Assembly (NCBI GenBank): GCA_033085395.1
Contig: MU853190.1
Coordinates: forward strand, 62,001 to 126,000
DNA: 64,000 bases
DNA from: Xanthoparmelia taractica
Lineage: Eukaryota > Ascomycota > Lecanoromycetes > Lecanorales > Parmeliaceae
Direction of reading: 5' to 3'
Shown here piece by piece: positions 24,198 through 34,490 of the stretch. A model generated the notes under the pieces. It saw only the letters and a list, made by a program, of their open reading frames with translations. It searched no databases and was not told the DNA's origin. The first letter of the stretch is position 1. The number at the start of each line of letters is the position of its first letter. Both the position numbers and the translations under genes were made by a program.

Positions 24198-25913
24198 ATG
24201 GATCCTTGGAAGAGCTGGGCCATTGTTGGCGTTTGCGGACTTGGAGCTGCATACTACTACAGCCAGTCCGGCAAATCCAAGCGTGGTAGGGGCCGCGCAC
24301 CGCCGCTCGTGTCCCCAGAGCAGACTCAGCGGCGTGGGAAAGACCAGCGCGGCGACAGCAAAGACAAGAGGAAAAAGAAGAGCAAAGTATCTGATACCTC
24401 CGATCAACAAGGGAGCGATGTCGCAGATGCGTCTTCGGCTTCAGTACAGACCAGCTCCGACGGTAAGGTGAAAAAGCGCAAAGGTGGTATGAAACAGCCT
24501 AGTAAGCTCGCTCAGAGTTCAGCTGTTGAAGTCAGCCCAGAGAAAGGTGTTGGCACTGAAAATGATATTGCCGAAGATGAAGGCATGGATAATGAGGAAT
24601 TCGCGAGGCAGTTATCGGGGTTAAAGACTGGCACATCTCTGAAGAAGCCTGCCACCCAAAATGAGACCAAGAAAACGAAGAAGCAGGAAAAGCGCAACGA
24701 AACACCACAAAAAACCTTGAATGGTACTGCTTTGAATGCGAATGGGATCGCAAGCTTACAAGATATGTCCACCGCTTCGTCTACTACAGGAGCTGATGCC
24801 GACGACGACCTCTCGCCTGCAATGTCTCCCGATCTTCGCGCGACTCAGGCCACACCACCATCCAGCATGGATGTCTCCGACATGCTCGAGACAGTACCGA
24901 GGGGTCCATCAATTCTTCGTATCACCGAGCCAGTGAACCCACAACCAATCAGACAACTAAAGGCTCAAAAAGCGACACCAGAGCCAGAGACTAAGAAGCA
25001 GAGGCAAAATAGGCAAAAGAACGAGGAGAAGAAGGCAATGCGCGAACAAGCCGAAAAGGAGAGACGCACTTTGTTGGAAAAGCAGCTTCGTACTGCCAGA
25101 GAAGCAGAGGGAAGGCCTGCAAAGAACGGCTTAAGTTCTGGGCAACTGCCATCTACCAATGCTTGGGACAAACCAGTCAGTGCTGCAACTGATCCCGCAA
25201 AACCAGCTACAAAACAAAGCAGCGTCTCCTTGCTCGACACTCTTGAAGACGTACCTACAACTGGATTGAATCCACGTAGCACCCTCAGTGGGGTAACGGG
25301 CATGTCCGTAGATGAAAAAGCGTGGAACAATGAATTGCCTTCCGAAGAAGAGCAAATGAGAATGATCACTGAAATGGACAGTGACAATACTTGGAGTACA
25401 GTCGCCAAAGGTGGTAAAAGCAAAAAGAAGTTGCCCGCGGCAACTCCTGCAAATAAAGAGACGACCAAGTCTTCCGGAATCCAAAAGAAAGATCAATCGA
25501 GCGATACTGCTGCGTCTTTAGCAACCTCTACAGCTAACAACAAAGACACTCCCAAAGCCAACAACAGCAACAGCAACAATCGTACGTCAAGCACGATGCC
25601 GGCTACTTCTGCAGATTACGACAGTACTACATCTTCTGGAGCTGGAAAGAAAGACCTATCTACGGAAGGGTCCATAGCAAAAGAGGGGGATCTCAATAAG
25701 ACGGCAACATCACACACGAATGACAGCAACAGCGAGTGCGCAACTGGCAAAACTATGGATGCTCAGGAGCCAAAGCAAGTCAAAGCAACCTACGAGACCA
25801 TTGATCATAGTGTATGGACAAGAGAAAACATCACCGAGCATCCTGACTATGACCCTGACTTCCCTTACGCTTTGACTGGCCATCCGGATGATGATGAATG
25901 GGCTGTTTGTTGA
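24198..25913 (+). CDS. conserved fungal protein with N-terminal membrane anchor
   Basis: Single-exon gene of 571 aa. Residues 8-22 (AIVGVCGLGAAYYYS) form one short membrane segment near the N-terminus, followed at once by a basic stretch, which predicts a type III/signal-anchor orientation with a large cytosolic tail. The tail is hydrophilic, rich in Lys, Ser, Thr, Asn and Gln, with a charged helical/coiled segment around 280-320. It ends in an ordered-looking tract containing YETIDHSVWTRENITEHP and FPYALTGHP before the acidic C-terminus. I believe such proteins are conserved across filamentous ascomycetes, but I cannot name a family. A distant likeness in design to ribosome-receptor-type ER proteins is only an impression. 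Confidence 0.75.
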   Translation: MDPWKSWAIVGVCGLGAAYYYSQSGKSKRGRGRAPPLVSPEQTQRRGKDQRGDSKDKRKKKSKVSDTSDQQGSDVADASSASVQTSSDGKVKKRKGGMKQPSKLAQSSAVEVSPEKGVGTENDIAEDEGMDNEEFARQLSGLKTGTSLKKPATQNETKKTKKQEKRNETPQKTLNGTALNANGIASLQDMSTASSTTGADADDDLSPAMSPDLRATQATPPSSMDVSDMLETVPRGPSILRITEPVNPQPIRQLKAQKATPEPETKKQRQNRQKNEEKKAMREQAEKERRTLLEKQLRTAREAEGRPAKNGLSSGQLPSTNAWDKPVSAATDPAKPATKQSSVSLLDTLEDVPTTGLNPRSTLSGVTGMSVDEKAWNNELPSEEEQMRMITEMDSDNTWSTVAKGGKSKKKLPAATPANKETTKSSGIQKKDQSSDTAASLATSTANNKDTPKANNSNSNNRTSSTMPATSADYDSTTSSGAGKKDLSTEGSIAKEGDLNKTATSHTNDSNSECATGKTMDAQEPKQVKATYETIDHSVWTRENITEHPDYDPDFPYALTGHPDDDEWAVC

Positions 25914-26818
25914 ATGAGAAAATATGGAGAGACACATGTAGTATGCTGAGATCATCATCATTCTCTTACAATTTTATCACTGACAATGCTACAGCTATCT
26001 CTTGTGTAACAATCTCGGAAAGAGCAGCGATACTCACATTCGAACTATTGGGAGGCTGTGATCTTGCGCTCTATTAGCAGCATCATTGGGAATAGGAGCG
26101 AAGCATTTACGGCGCATGTGTGCAAACGCTCGGCATATGTTTCGTCGGGCCATCCACCATGCTGGCATGTACTCCTACTCATCATGGGACTAGAGTGAAA
26201 AAATTACGGTTATGGTTCAATTTCTTGTTGTACTTGTACATCATGTACGCCCTTACCGATCAGGTCTACGGGGCTTCGTTTTCATTCTCTCCTAGAGGGT
26301 AGCGTGTACAGATTGAGGTCAGTGGCGGAGAAGCCAAGTTCATCACAGCAAGCCCCTTAAGCACAAAACCCCTGTCGCATGTACTCTTACTGTCCCACAC
26401 TCAATGCATATTATCTTTATGCCAGACATCTAGCAGACCATTAACGTGTGCAATTGGCCTAGATTGGTCTAGATGTTAGAATGAAAGAGGTCAAAAGGTG
26501 CCGCCAAAGGAAGAGGAATCGGAGGATTGATACACAGGAGGCTTTACACTTAGTGTCACTAGGCTTAGGGTTTGAGACCCTTGGCGTCGGGAACGGGAAA
26601 GCCAAAACGCCGATGCTTTGAATCAAACATTTGGAAGCGTGTCTTTTATCTCACCTACCGTACTGTTCTAAGCACACTGACTCACGTATATCCCAAAACT
26701 GTGATTACTTTTCCCCCATCCTTAAGCTGAGCTGGTTGTAGATCGTGCCGGCTGTTGACGGTACTGTGATACATTTGCCACTGGCAACTTTCCTTTACAT
26801 GAGCGACAAGCAGTGACC
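25914..26818. other. intergenic region, nothing recognised
   Basis: About 0.9 kb without a supported frame. Composition is AT-balanced with no notable repeats. It presumably contains the terminator of the upstream gene and the promoter of the SURF4 homologue. Confidence 0.5.
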
Positions 26819-27978
26819 ATGGCTCAAATACGGGGCACGGCGGGTTATAACCTTGGCTCGCAGGACAATCGATTTGGGGGACCTGGCAGGGCAGATGCAA
26901 CGAATGATCCAAGCCCACTGGAACAGCTCAGGGAACAAACGAACAAGATTGAGGACTGGTTGGATACTGCGGCGGATCCTATAAAACAGTGAGTTGTTTT
27001 CCGGAAAACGTCGGGGAGTGCATATCTGATTCGAGGGTTTACTGGCTGTAGATACATACCAGCAGCTGGACGCTTTCTCATTGTTTGCACTTTCATGGAG
27101 GATGCAATAAGGATTATGACCCAGTGGAATGATCAGCTCCTCTACCTCAAGGACTACAGACACAGTAAGAGCCATACGGCTCGCTTTGAGCTTCCAGCTG
27201 CCTTTACAAGTGTCATACTGATCGACTGCCAGTACCATGGGGTCTTACACATTCGTTCCTCTTTCTCAATGTCGTCGCCATGATTAGCTGCTCCACCCTT
27301 GTCATTATCCGCAAATACACCGAATACGCCGTTTTTGGTCTCATTGGGGTCGTCATCACCCAAGCCCTTGGCTACGGCCTCATCTTCGACCTCAACTTCT
27401 TCCTACGTAACCTCAGCGTCATGGGCGGCCTTCTTATGGTCCTGAGCGATAGCTGGGTGCGCAAGAAGTTCGCACCAGCTGGATTACCTCTGCCCGCGGA
27501 GAAAGACCGCAAGAAGTACATTCAACTGGCTGGGAGAATCCTATTGATTCTATTATTCGTGGGGTTCATCTGGAGCGGTGACTGGGGAATTGCAAGGATA
27601 TTGGTTAGCCTGTTTGGACTGGTGGCTTGCGTGATGGTTGTAGTGGGCTTCAAAGCCAAGTGGAGCGCGATTCTCTTGGTGGTGATATTGAGTGTTTTTA
27701 ATCTGGTGGTGAACAACTTCTGGACGGTAAGCTACCAATTGGAAAGCGGTTTGTGAATAATCGATGAGCTGACTCTTCAACTAACAGCTGCACGAACATC
27801 ACCCGCATAAGGACTTCGCAAAATACGATTTCTTCCAGATCCTGTCCATTGTGTAAGTCTTATCCAAGCCCTTCAACCTTGTCTCCATACTGATAACCCC
27901 AACAGCGGCGGGCTCCTCCTGCTGGTCAATATGGGCCCAGGCTCTTTCAGTGTGGACGAAAAAAAGAAGGTGTATTGA
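26819..27978 (+). CDS. ERV29: ER cargo receptor, SURF4/Erv29 family
   Basis: Five exons, 26819-26988, 27052-27164, 27233-27726, 27788-27852 and 27906-27978, give 304 aa. All introns are GT-AG, 53-68 bp. The joins rebuild family text: AADPIKQ|YIPAAGRFLIV, KDYRHI|PWGLTHSFLFL, NNFWT|LHEHHPHKD and LSIV|GGLLLLVNMGPG. About seven hydrophobic helices span residues 65-300. The C-terminus is DEKKKVY, so the last four residues KKVY form a KKXX signal for COPI retrieval to the ER. Erv29/SURF4 cycles between ER and Golgi and loads soluble secretory cargo into COPII vesicles. It is relevant to secreted proteins such as the GH43 and phosphoesterase in this window, though no direct link can be claimed. Confidence 0.92.
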
Positions 27979-28413
27979 TCTATGAGACATTGTTGGGAGC
28001 AAGGCTCTGTTCGTGGTCTGCTTGGCTATTTGTATGGGTTCTGCATGCCATCTCTGGCAGGATTGGAGAAATCACCAGGCATAGTGGAAGTGGCGTATAT
28101 CATCCATTTTCAACCGAAGCTCAGGATCTTTGCACACATGATGTAACATAGATTCAACCCAGTTCAAAGATAAAAGTTTGATCCAGACAAGATGAACGGA
28201 TGACAATGTCCCTCGCTCAAATGCCGACGAGAAGAAGTACCTTGGTCAAGTTGAAGCGTTTTCTATAGCCCAGACACCATCCTTCAACAACAGTACAGAC
28301 ATTACAGGCAATTATTCCCACGTAAACATCAAGAATCGAAGGATTGGATCCACTTCGACTGAACATCCTCAGTGAACATCAGACTCTGCTCTGGATTATA
28401 GAAGCTGATCGAT

Positions 28414-30735
28414 ATGGACGTGTCGCAATACCTTGCCGACTCGCCTCCTACGGTGGTACCCCTGGTCATTAAGCCCCATTTCGAAGCATTGACGGACGAG
28501 CAAAAGCTTTATGCTCATCATATATCAAAGTATGTAAAAGGTTAATGTGACGTCTTTTTTTTTCCTTGAAGCATCAAATAGCATTTTCCTTCACGAAAAC
28601 TGCCGTTGTGTGCTGGTATTTGAATCATGTATCTACTGTAGGGTCGTCGAACCTCAGCGTATTTCCCTTTTCATATCGGCCTAAGTTTGCAGAGATTAGA
28701 AGCATTATAAGGAGTAAGACCACTAATCAGTATCAGGGCGGCCTTCTTTGGTACGCGCATCATCCTACGTCAAGTATCACCAGAGTCAGAAGCCATCTAC
28801 AATCTGATCATCGCACTACAGAAACATGGCAATGGCGATTGGGCATCCTTGGCAAAAGATGCTGGGGTTACTAATGACGAGTTGCAATATGCCCTGCAGT
28901 ACTTCACGCAATTCCTTGGAAATTTAGGCAACTATAAGGGTTTCGGAGACGTCAAATTCATTCCCAGATGCTCACCCCAAACCTTTGCGGCGCTGGCTGC
29001 ACGAGTACCCGGTGCGGAGAAATTCTATGAGCAGTGCAAGACTGCCCTTTACGCTGATGCAGGAAGACCGGCCCTCATGCATTTCGGGTTTCCCAGTCAA
29101 GGGCATATGTCTACTTACTACCCAGACTCACCAGATATCACTAGAGAGGAGATTGAGAAAGTAGGAGAGTTGCTTGGCTCGAAGGGAATCCTACCGGAAA
29201 ACACTAGGATTCGAAAATCAAAGGGCGGAAACTACGAAGTTCTCATTGCATCTGCCCTTTCCAAGCCGCCGCCAGAGGGGAGCGATGCCGGTGAGGTCAC
29301 CACCTGGGAGCTATCATCACCGTTGGAAGGTAAAAAAGTCTCATTAGTATTTGGCGACCACCAAGAAGAAATGGCAAAGATCGCCCTGCATATCAAGAAA
29401 GCCGGCCTGCATGCCGCAAATGACACCCAAAAGAAGATGATGGATGAGTACGCAAAGTCCTTTGGCACCGGGTCTTTGAAAGCGTTTAAAGAGAGCCAAA
29501 AGCTCTGGGTCAAAGACAAGGGCCCAGAAGTGGAATCCAACATCGGCTTCATCGAGACCTATCGGGATCCCGCTGGTATCAGAGGTGAATGGGAGGGCAT
29601 GGTAGCCATGGTCAACAAAGAGCGGACTCGAGCTTTTCAGAAGCTCGTCGAAGCTGCCCCAGCTGCAATACCAAAGCTGCCTTGGTCAAAGGATTTCGAG
29701 AAGGACGAGTTCAGTGCCCCAGATTTCACATCACTTGAGGTTCTGTCCTTTGCGAGCTCTGGAATCCCAGCCGGAATAAATATACCCAATTATGACGATA
29801 TCCGACAGCAGATTGGGTTCAAGAACGTCTCCTTGGGCAATGTGCTGGGAGCAAAAGCACCCAACGAACCCATTCCTTTCATTCGACCCGAAGATCTGGA
29901 ACTCTACCAAGAGAACCGTGATGCGGCGTTCGAAGTCCAAGTCGGCATCCACGAGCTCCTAGGCCATGGCACAGGCAAACTACTCCAAGAGACGTCCCCC
30001 GGCGTCTTCAACTTCGACCACGAGCACCCTCCCATCAGCCCCCTAACCAAACGGCCAATATCAACCTACTACAAGCCGTCCGAAACATACAGCACCGTCT
30101 TCGGCCCCACCGCCTCTTCCTACGAAGAATGCCGCGCCGAATGCGTCGCCATGGCCCTCTCATGCGATTTCTCGCTCCTCCAAATCTTCGGCTTCGGCGA
30201 CGGCGCCACCGACATAGACGGCAAGGCCGGCGACGTCCTCTACGCAAGCTACCTGTCCATGGCACGAGCGGGCGTCGTGGCGCTCGAATTCTGGGATCCC
30301 AAGAGCAAAAAGTGGGGACAGATTCACATGCAGGCGCGCTACTCCATCCTCAAAACCTTCCTCGACGCCGCCGGCGGTTCCTTTTGCAAACTCGAATACG
30401 CAGCTGAGGACCTATCCGACCTCACGATCCACCTTGACAGGAACAAAATCCTCACCCATGGCCGTCCGGCCGTCGAAGCCTATTTGCAGAAACTGCACGT
30501 CTATAAGAGCACGGCGGACGTGGAGGCCGGGAGGGCGCTGTACGAGCGCACGACGAGCGTCGAGGGGGATTTCTGGACGGAGAAGGTCAGAGGGGCGGTG
30601 CTGAAGAAGAAGGCGCCGAGGAAGGTGTTTGTGATGGGTAATACGGTGGAGATTGGCGAGGGGAAGGTGGAGCTGAGGGAGTATGAGAGCAGTATGGAGG
30701 GTATGATTGAGAGTTGGGCGGAGAGGGAGGTCTGA
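28414..30735 (+). CDS. DPP3: dipeptidyl peptidase III (M49 metallopeptidase)
   Basis: Exons 28414-28529 and 28737-30735 give 704 aa, close to the usual ~700. The zinc motif HELLGH is at 444-449 and the second motif EECRAE at 502-507; together they define family M49. The enzyme releases dipeptides from the N-terminus of short peptides in the cytosol. The 207-bp intron joins AHHISK to AAFFGTRIILRQ, matching the family, and is about four times longer than most introns here. It contains a T-rich tract and a CCACTAAT branch site. A frame starting at the TTG at 28849 is internal and should not be used as the start. Confidence 0.93.
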
Positions 30736-31636
30736 TGGTGGGAAGAGGTGGGAAAAAGCTGTTGGAGGGAAAACGGTAATGGAGACTTGTGGAAAAAGTT
30801 GGAATTATGTGTCGTTAATGTGGAGTAGCATGAATTGAGACGATCTAATGAAGCTAGTCTTGCACAATCATCGAATCCCAAGACCACGAGAGGGCGAGCC
30901 CATCATCTGATATCCATCACCCATCACCTTCCCTTCTTCACCCCTCTCCCCCCTACCCTACGTACCTAACAAATCCCCAATACCCCTGCCCTGCCCCTGC
31001 CCTACCCCTGGCCCCGCCCTCGCCTCTACTCGTACTCATACGCGCTCCCTCGACCTCAAGCTTCAACATCTCAAGCACAGAGGGAGCTCCTGGAAGTGGA
31101 AGGGAAGGAAAGGGTAGCGAGACATACCTTTCATGATTCTCATGATTTTCATATTCTTTAACTGGTCTAGCTTAACTTAACCCGTAACGCGTGCATCTAT
31201 CTAGGTTATGGAAAATGAGAAAAGGGGTCTGGGTTCTGCGTTCTGCGTTCTGTGCTTTTACTTTTATGTTTGAGTTTGGAGATGGAGATGGAGATGGAGA
31301 TGGAGATTGGAGATTGGAGATGGAGATGGAGACGGAGATTGAAATGGAAAAGCTGCATCGTAGTGAGTGTATATTGTCGATTTATTAAGGTGAAGGGTCA
31401 AGGGTGAAATATGGGTTTGAGAGGTGAGAGCGCTGTTTAGTTGTAGGTTGTTTGGATTAGTATGAACGTATTTTATGCAATGTGGGACGTAGGCAGTGAG
31501 CGATAGGGTCTTGGATGGAACTCATTTCTGATATTTCTGGGCGATGTGTCTCGCGGATATCTGATTGTGTTACTCGATCATACTGGTCATTATCTTATCC
31601 ATCATATGTATGTACCTACTTCGTATGTATGTTATA
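30736..31636. other. convergent intergenic region with a simple repeat
   Basis: This 0.9-kb stretch lies between the 3' ends of the DPP III gene and the patatin-like gene. It holds C-rich clusters near 30930-31060 and a GGAGAT-type repeat. No gene is supported. Confidence 0.5.
31278..31340 (+). repeat. (GGAGAT)n-type microsatellite
   Basis: Roughly ten imperfect copies of GGAGAT and GGAGATT lie head to tail. They are embedded in a non-coding convergent region. Confidence 0.75.
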
Positions 31637-33432
31637 TCAGCCCTGCCCAACGCTAGCGGCCCTCCCAATCCGTTTCTCAGACGCCTGACTCGCGCTCCGA
31701 ACAACAGCAGCAGCAACAGCAGCGGGACTGCTCGCATCCATCGGCTTCCGGCGCCGTACGAGCTGGTAGCACCGGTCCAGCTCCACTTCGATGGCGCAGC
31801 GGACCTTCAACGCGCTCACGGCGGGCCAGACGCTGCGCTCACCGTGCAGGATCCAGTACTCCAAACTCTCCTTCGTGGGCGTCTCGAGCAGCTTTAAAAA
31901 ATCGCTGGGCGCCAGGTCCGGGACGAGGGTTAAACTGGGGCCGGGGATCGTCTCGTCGATGAGGAGGCGCCGGATCGAGGTGGGCAGCATGCCTAGCGAG
32001 TCCAGCTGGCTGAGTCGGTGGTGCACTTCCAGCGTCGTCAGCCCCAGCAGCGGCATCACTATGCTGCGCCTTCTCGCCTGCCGGGGGTTGTCTGGATGCT
32101 GCAGGTCGGTTCGCAAAAAGGGCGCGATGTACGGCCGCGCCTGGCTCACGACGAAGTGGTTGACGTTGAAGAGTTCGGCGATGCGGGAGAGCGGGGAGTC
32201 GCGCTCGTTGGTGGTGTAGGTGGCTGACTTCCAGCTGTGGAACGTCACTTGGGGAGAAATGAGCCAGGGGACTATGGCGCCCGTTTCGTCTTTGCAGAGG
32301 AGGCCGTGCGGGTGGTAGAGGCGGGTGCTGGATGCGTTGGAGGCGAGGGCGGCGGACCAGATGAGCACGTTGGGCGCTGTGATGTAGTTCAAGAGGTTGG
32401 GTACGCCGCCTCGGCTCGAGGTCGCAACGGTGATGTTCAGCACCCGTTTCGTATGAGCGTAGGCTTCTTCAAAGGTTAGATCACCCACGTTGGCGCGGAC
32501 GCACTCTTCGAGAACGTTGACGTCCAGAAAGTGACCTTCTCGTACAAATCTGGTCAGTCGGCGGAGACACGTCTGTACTTTGCCTGTCAGGTGGCTAGAA
32601 ATGAGTCCTTGCCTCTCGTCAACGCTAGAGCCATCGCCGTTACGTCTGTTGAATGCCGTCAAGTCGATGCCGTCGCCATTGAGGAAATCCAGTAGCTCAT
32701 CTTCCGTGTGTATGCCCACCAGTGCCGCTATCAGCGCCCCAGTCGCTGTCCCCGTGATGATCCTCGGCAATAGCCCTCTCAAGTGTAAAGCTTTAACAAC
32801 TCCCAAATGGCATAGTCCAAACATAGCCCCTCCCTGCAGCACCAGTGTGGATCGTCCAAAGGCCTGCCGGGTATCATGCAGCAGGTCCAGCTTCGCCTGG
32901 CTCGTCCACCCACTCTCATCGCTCTGTGTTGTAGGTAGAGCCGTCACATACTCTACCGCTAGCGCCACTTGCGTTATATACTCTTCAATCAGTAGCTTCG
33001 TCCCGGCATACGCTCTATTGAACAGCTTGGGCGTCGTGATATTGCCCAAGTTCCTGACCAGCCCCGATCTCAGTAGATTCACGAGACCGAGGATGTCTTC
33101 TCCTTCCCGCGCATTGATGATGGCGATGCGCCGCTCGTTCATGAGCCGGTAGTCGTAGTATTTGGAAGAGGCATTTTGGCGCCAGAGGTCGAGATGCAGG
33201 AGCTCGTCGAGGGCCAAGGCGGTCTCTTCCCATTCTTCGAAGGAGGCGGCGGTGGCGAGGGCGGAGAGGAGGGTGTCGAGGGGTGGCTTTTTGTACCACC
33301 AGCGTGAAGCTTTCTGTTATGCATATTTGAGCTGAGTGAACTAGTGGATGGGAAGGTGAGGGGGAGAGGACGTACGGTTTGCCAGTAGCTGCCTACGTCG
33401 GCGAGCACGCCCAGTACTGATGAGAGAGCCAT
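31637..33432 (-). CDS. patatin-like phospholipase-domain protein with degenerate active site
   Basis: Minus-strand exons 33432-33376 and 33313-31637 give 577 aa; the 62-bp intron is GTACGT...CAG, phase 0. The N-terminal ~160 residues resemble the helical domain preceding the catalytic region in fungal Tgl3/4/5-type lipases (WWYKKPPLDTLLSA and the DLWRQN region). The patatin core starts at LVLQGGAMFGLCHLGVVKAL (about 176-195), which keeps the glycine-rich oxyanion loop. The nucleophile elbow reads G-T-A-T-G (207-211), so the Ser of GxSxG is Ala209. The second motif, normally D-G-S/A before the LPxxRLAELFNVNHFIVSQ segment, has lost the DG. The RIAELFNVNHFVVSQ text itself is conserved. Tgl lipases act on lipid droplets; this copy may have a structural or regulatory role, or a non-standard mechanism. 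Confidence 0.82.
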
Positions 33433-34490
33433 TGCGACAGCTCCTCAGCCATTGTAAGTCTGAAGAGCAGGGTGAGTAATGGCTACAAGTCTCGCTTTTG
33501 TAAACATGCGAGGGTCATGTGTTGTATGAAAATCTCGTGACCATATTGGGATATTGTTGAGGGAAGAGCTCGAAAAGGATGTACAATAGCGGGTTATCAA
33601 AAAGAAAAAAGACTACGCGAGAGGTTATGCTACTGCAAGTTCTTATTACTTCTTTGTACGAATTCGCTTCTATTGGTACAAGGTGGTGACGGCTAAAAGC
33701 CAGAGTCAAAGCACTGATATTGACAAGGCCTGCCCGTACTTCCACACGTCCTAATAATATGTCACATTGCCGCGCAATTCTTGCCCTGTCTTGGACAATG
33801 AGATCAAAGCAGAGTCGAACCCGTCCAAGTTTCACAACTCGCCAGTGGCGAAAAGAACAGGTATACGCTGACGTCTAAAAAGTGTCCGCGATGACATCCT
33901 TTCGATGACATCTTGTCCCTTCTCGGAGACTGGCGTAATAGTCTCCTTGCACTGGGAGAGCGAGAGCACTCTGAATAGCTCGGCGTATGCTATGGAATAT
34001 GCTGTCATCGTGGATTGGTCTTCGAAGCCAATATGTCGAAAACTTCACCCGTGGTGAGTTGTGTTTGCATACATGTAAGTCTCGGCTGTGTGAGACTCTG
34101 AGAGGAAGCAAGGGCATCAGATCATAGATTCGGACGCATCAGTCACAAGCCACCTTGAAGTGATAGGGGGCCACGAGTTCAGATCACAGTGTCCAGCGAC
34201 TCTGAGCCGTTCAGTCGCCGAGAGTTAGAACTACAAAGATTGAGTGTAGAGGGCGCAAGCTGGAGTTGGCGTGGCATCTTACACCGCCTTGGGCCCGGCC
34301 GCGAAGAACTTTTGTTGTTCTAACCGATCAATGACCCAATTCTGGAAAGACACGTTTGGAATGCTTTGCCAGGGTGGATGAGTGGAGAAGGAAATAATCC
34401 CTTCGAGAGCAACGATTGTATGCTGATATTCACGGAGTCGAGACTACCAATGGAGTTGAGATTTCATTTACCCTATTTGATTGCAAGTAT
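33433..34490. other. intergenic region, nothing recognised
   Basis: About 1.06 kb upstream of the patatin-like gene and downstream of the Zn2Cys6 gene. Frames are short and unconvincing, and no repeats of note are seen. Confidence 0.5.

Noticed and set aside
28849..30735. DPP III as a single-exon gene starting at 28849
   Set aside because: The start would be TTG and would omit conserved N-terminal text supplied by the upstream sequence and exon 1.
30950..31020. Telomere-like CCCTA repeats
   Set aside because: Only a few irregular C-rich pieces are present, without a tandem TTAGGG/CCCTAA pattern.
32580..33152. 190-aa plus-strand frame
   Set aside because: It is the antisense shadow of the patatin-like gene, which has clear domain matches and splice signals.
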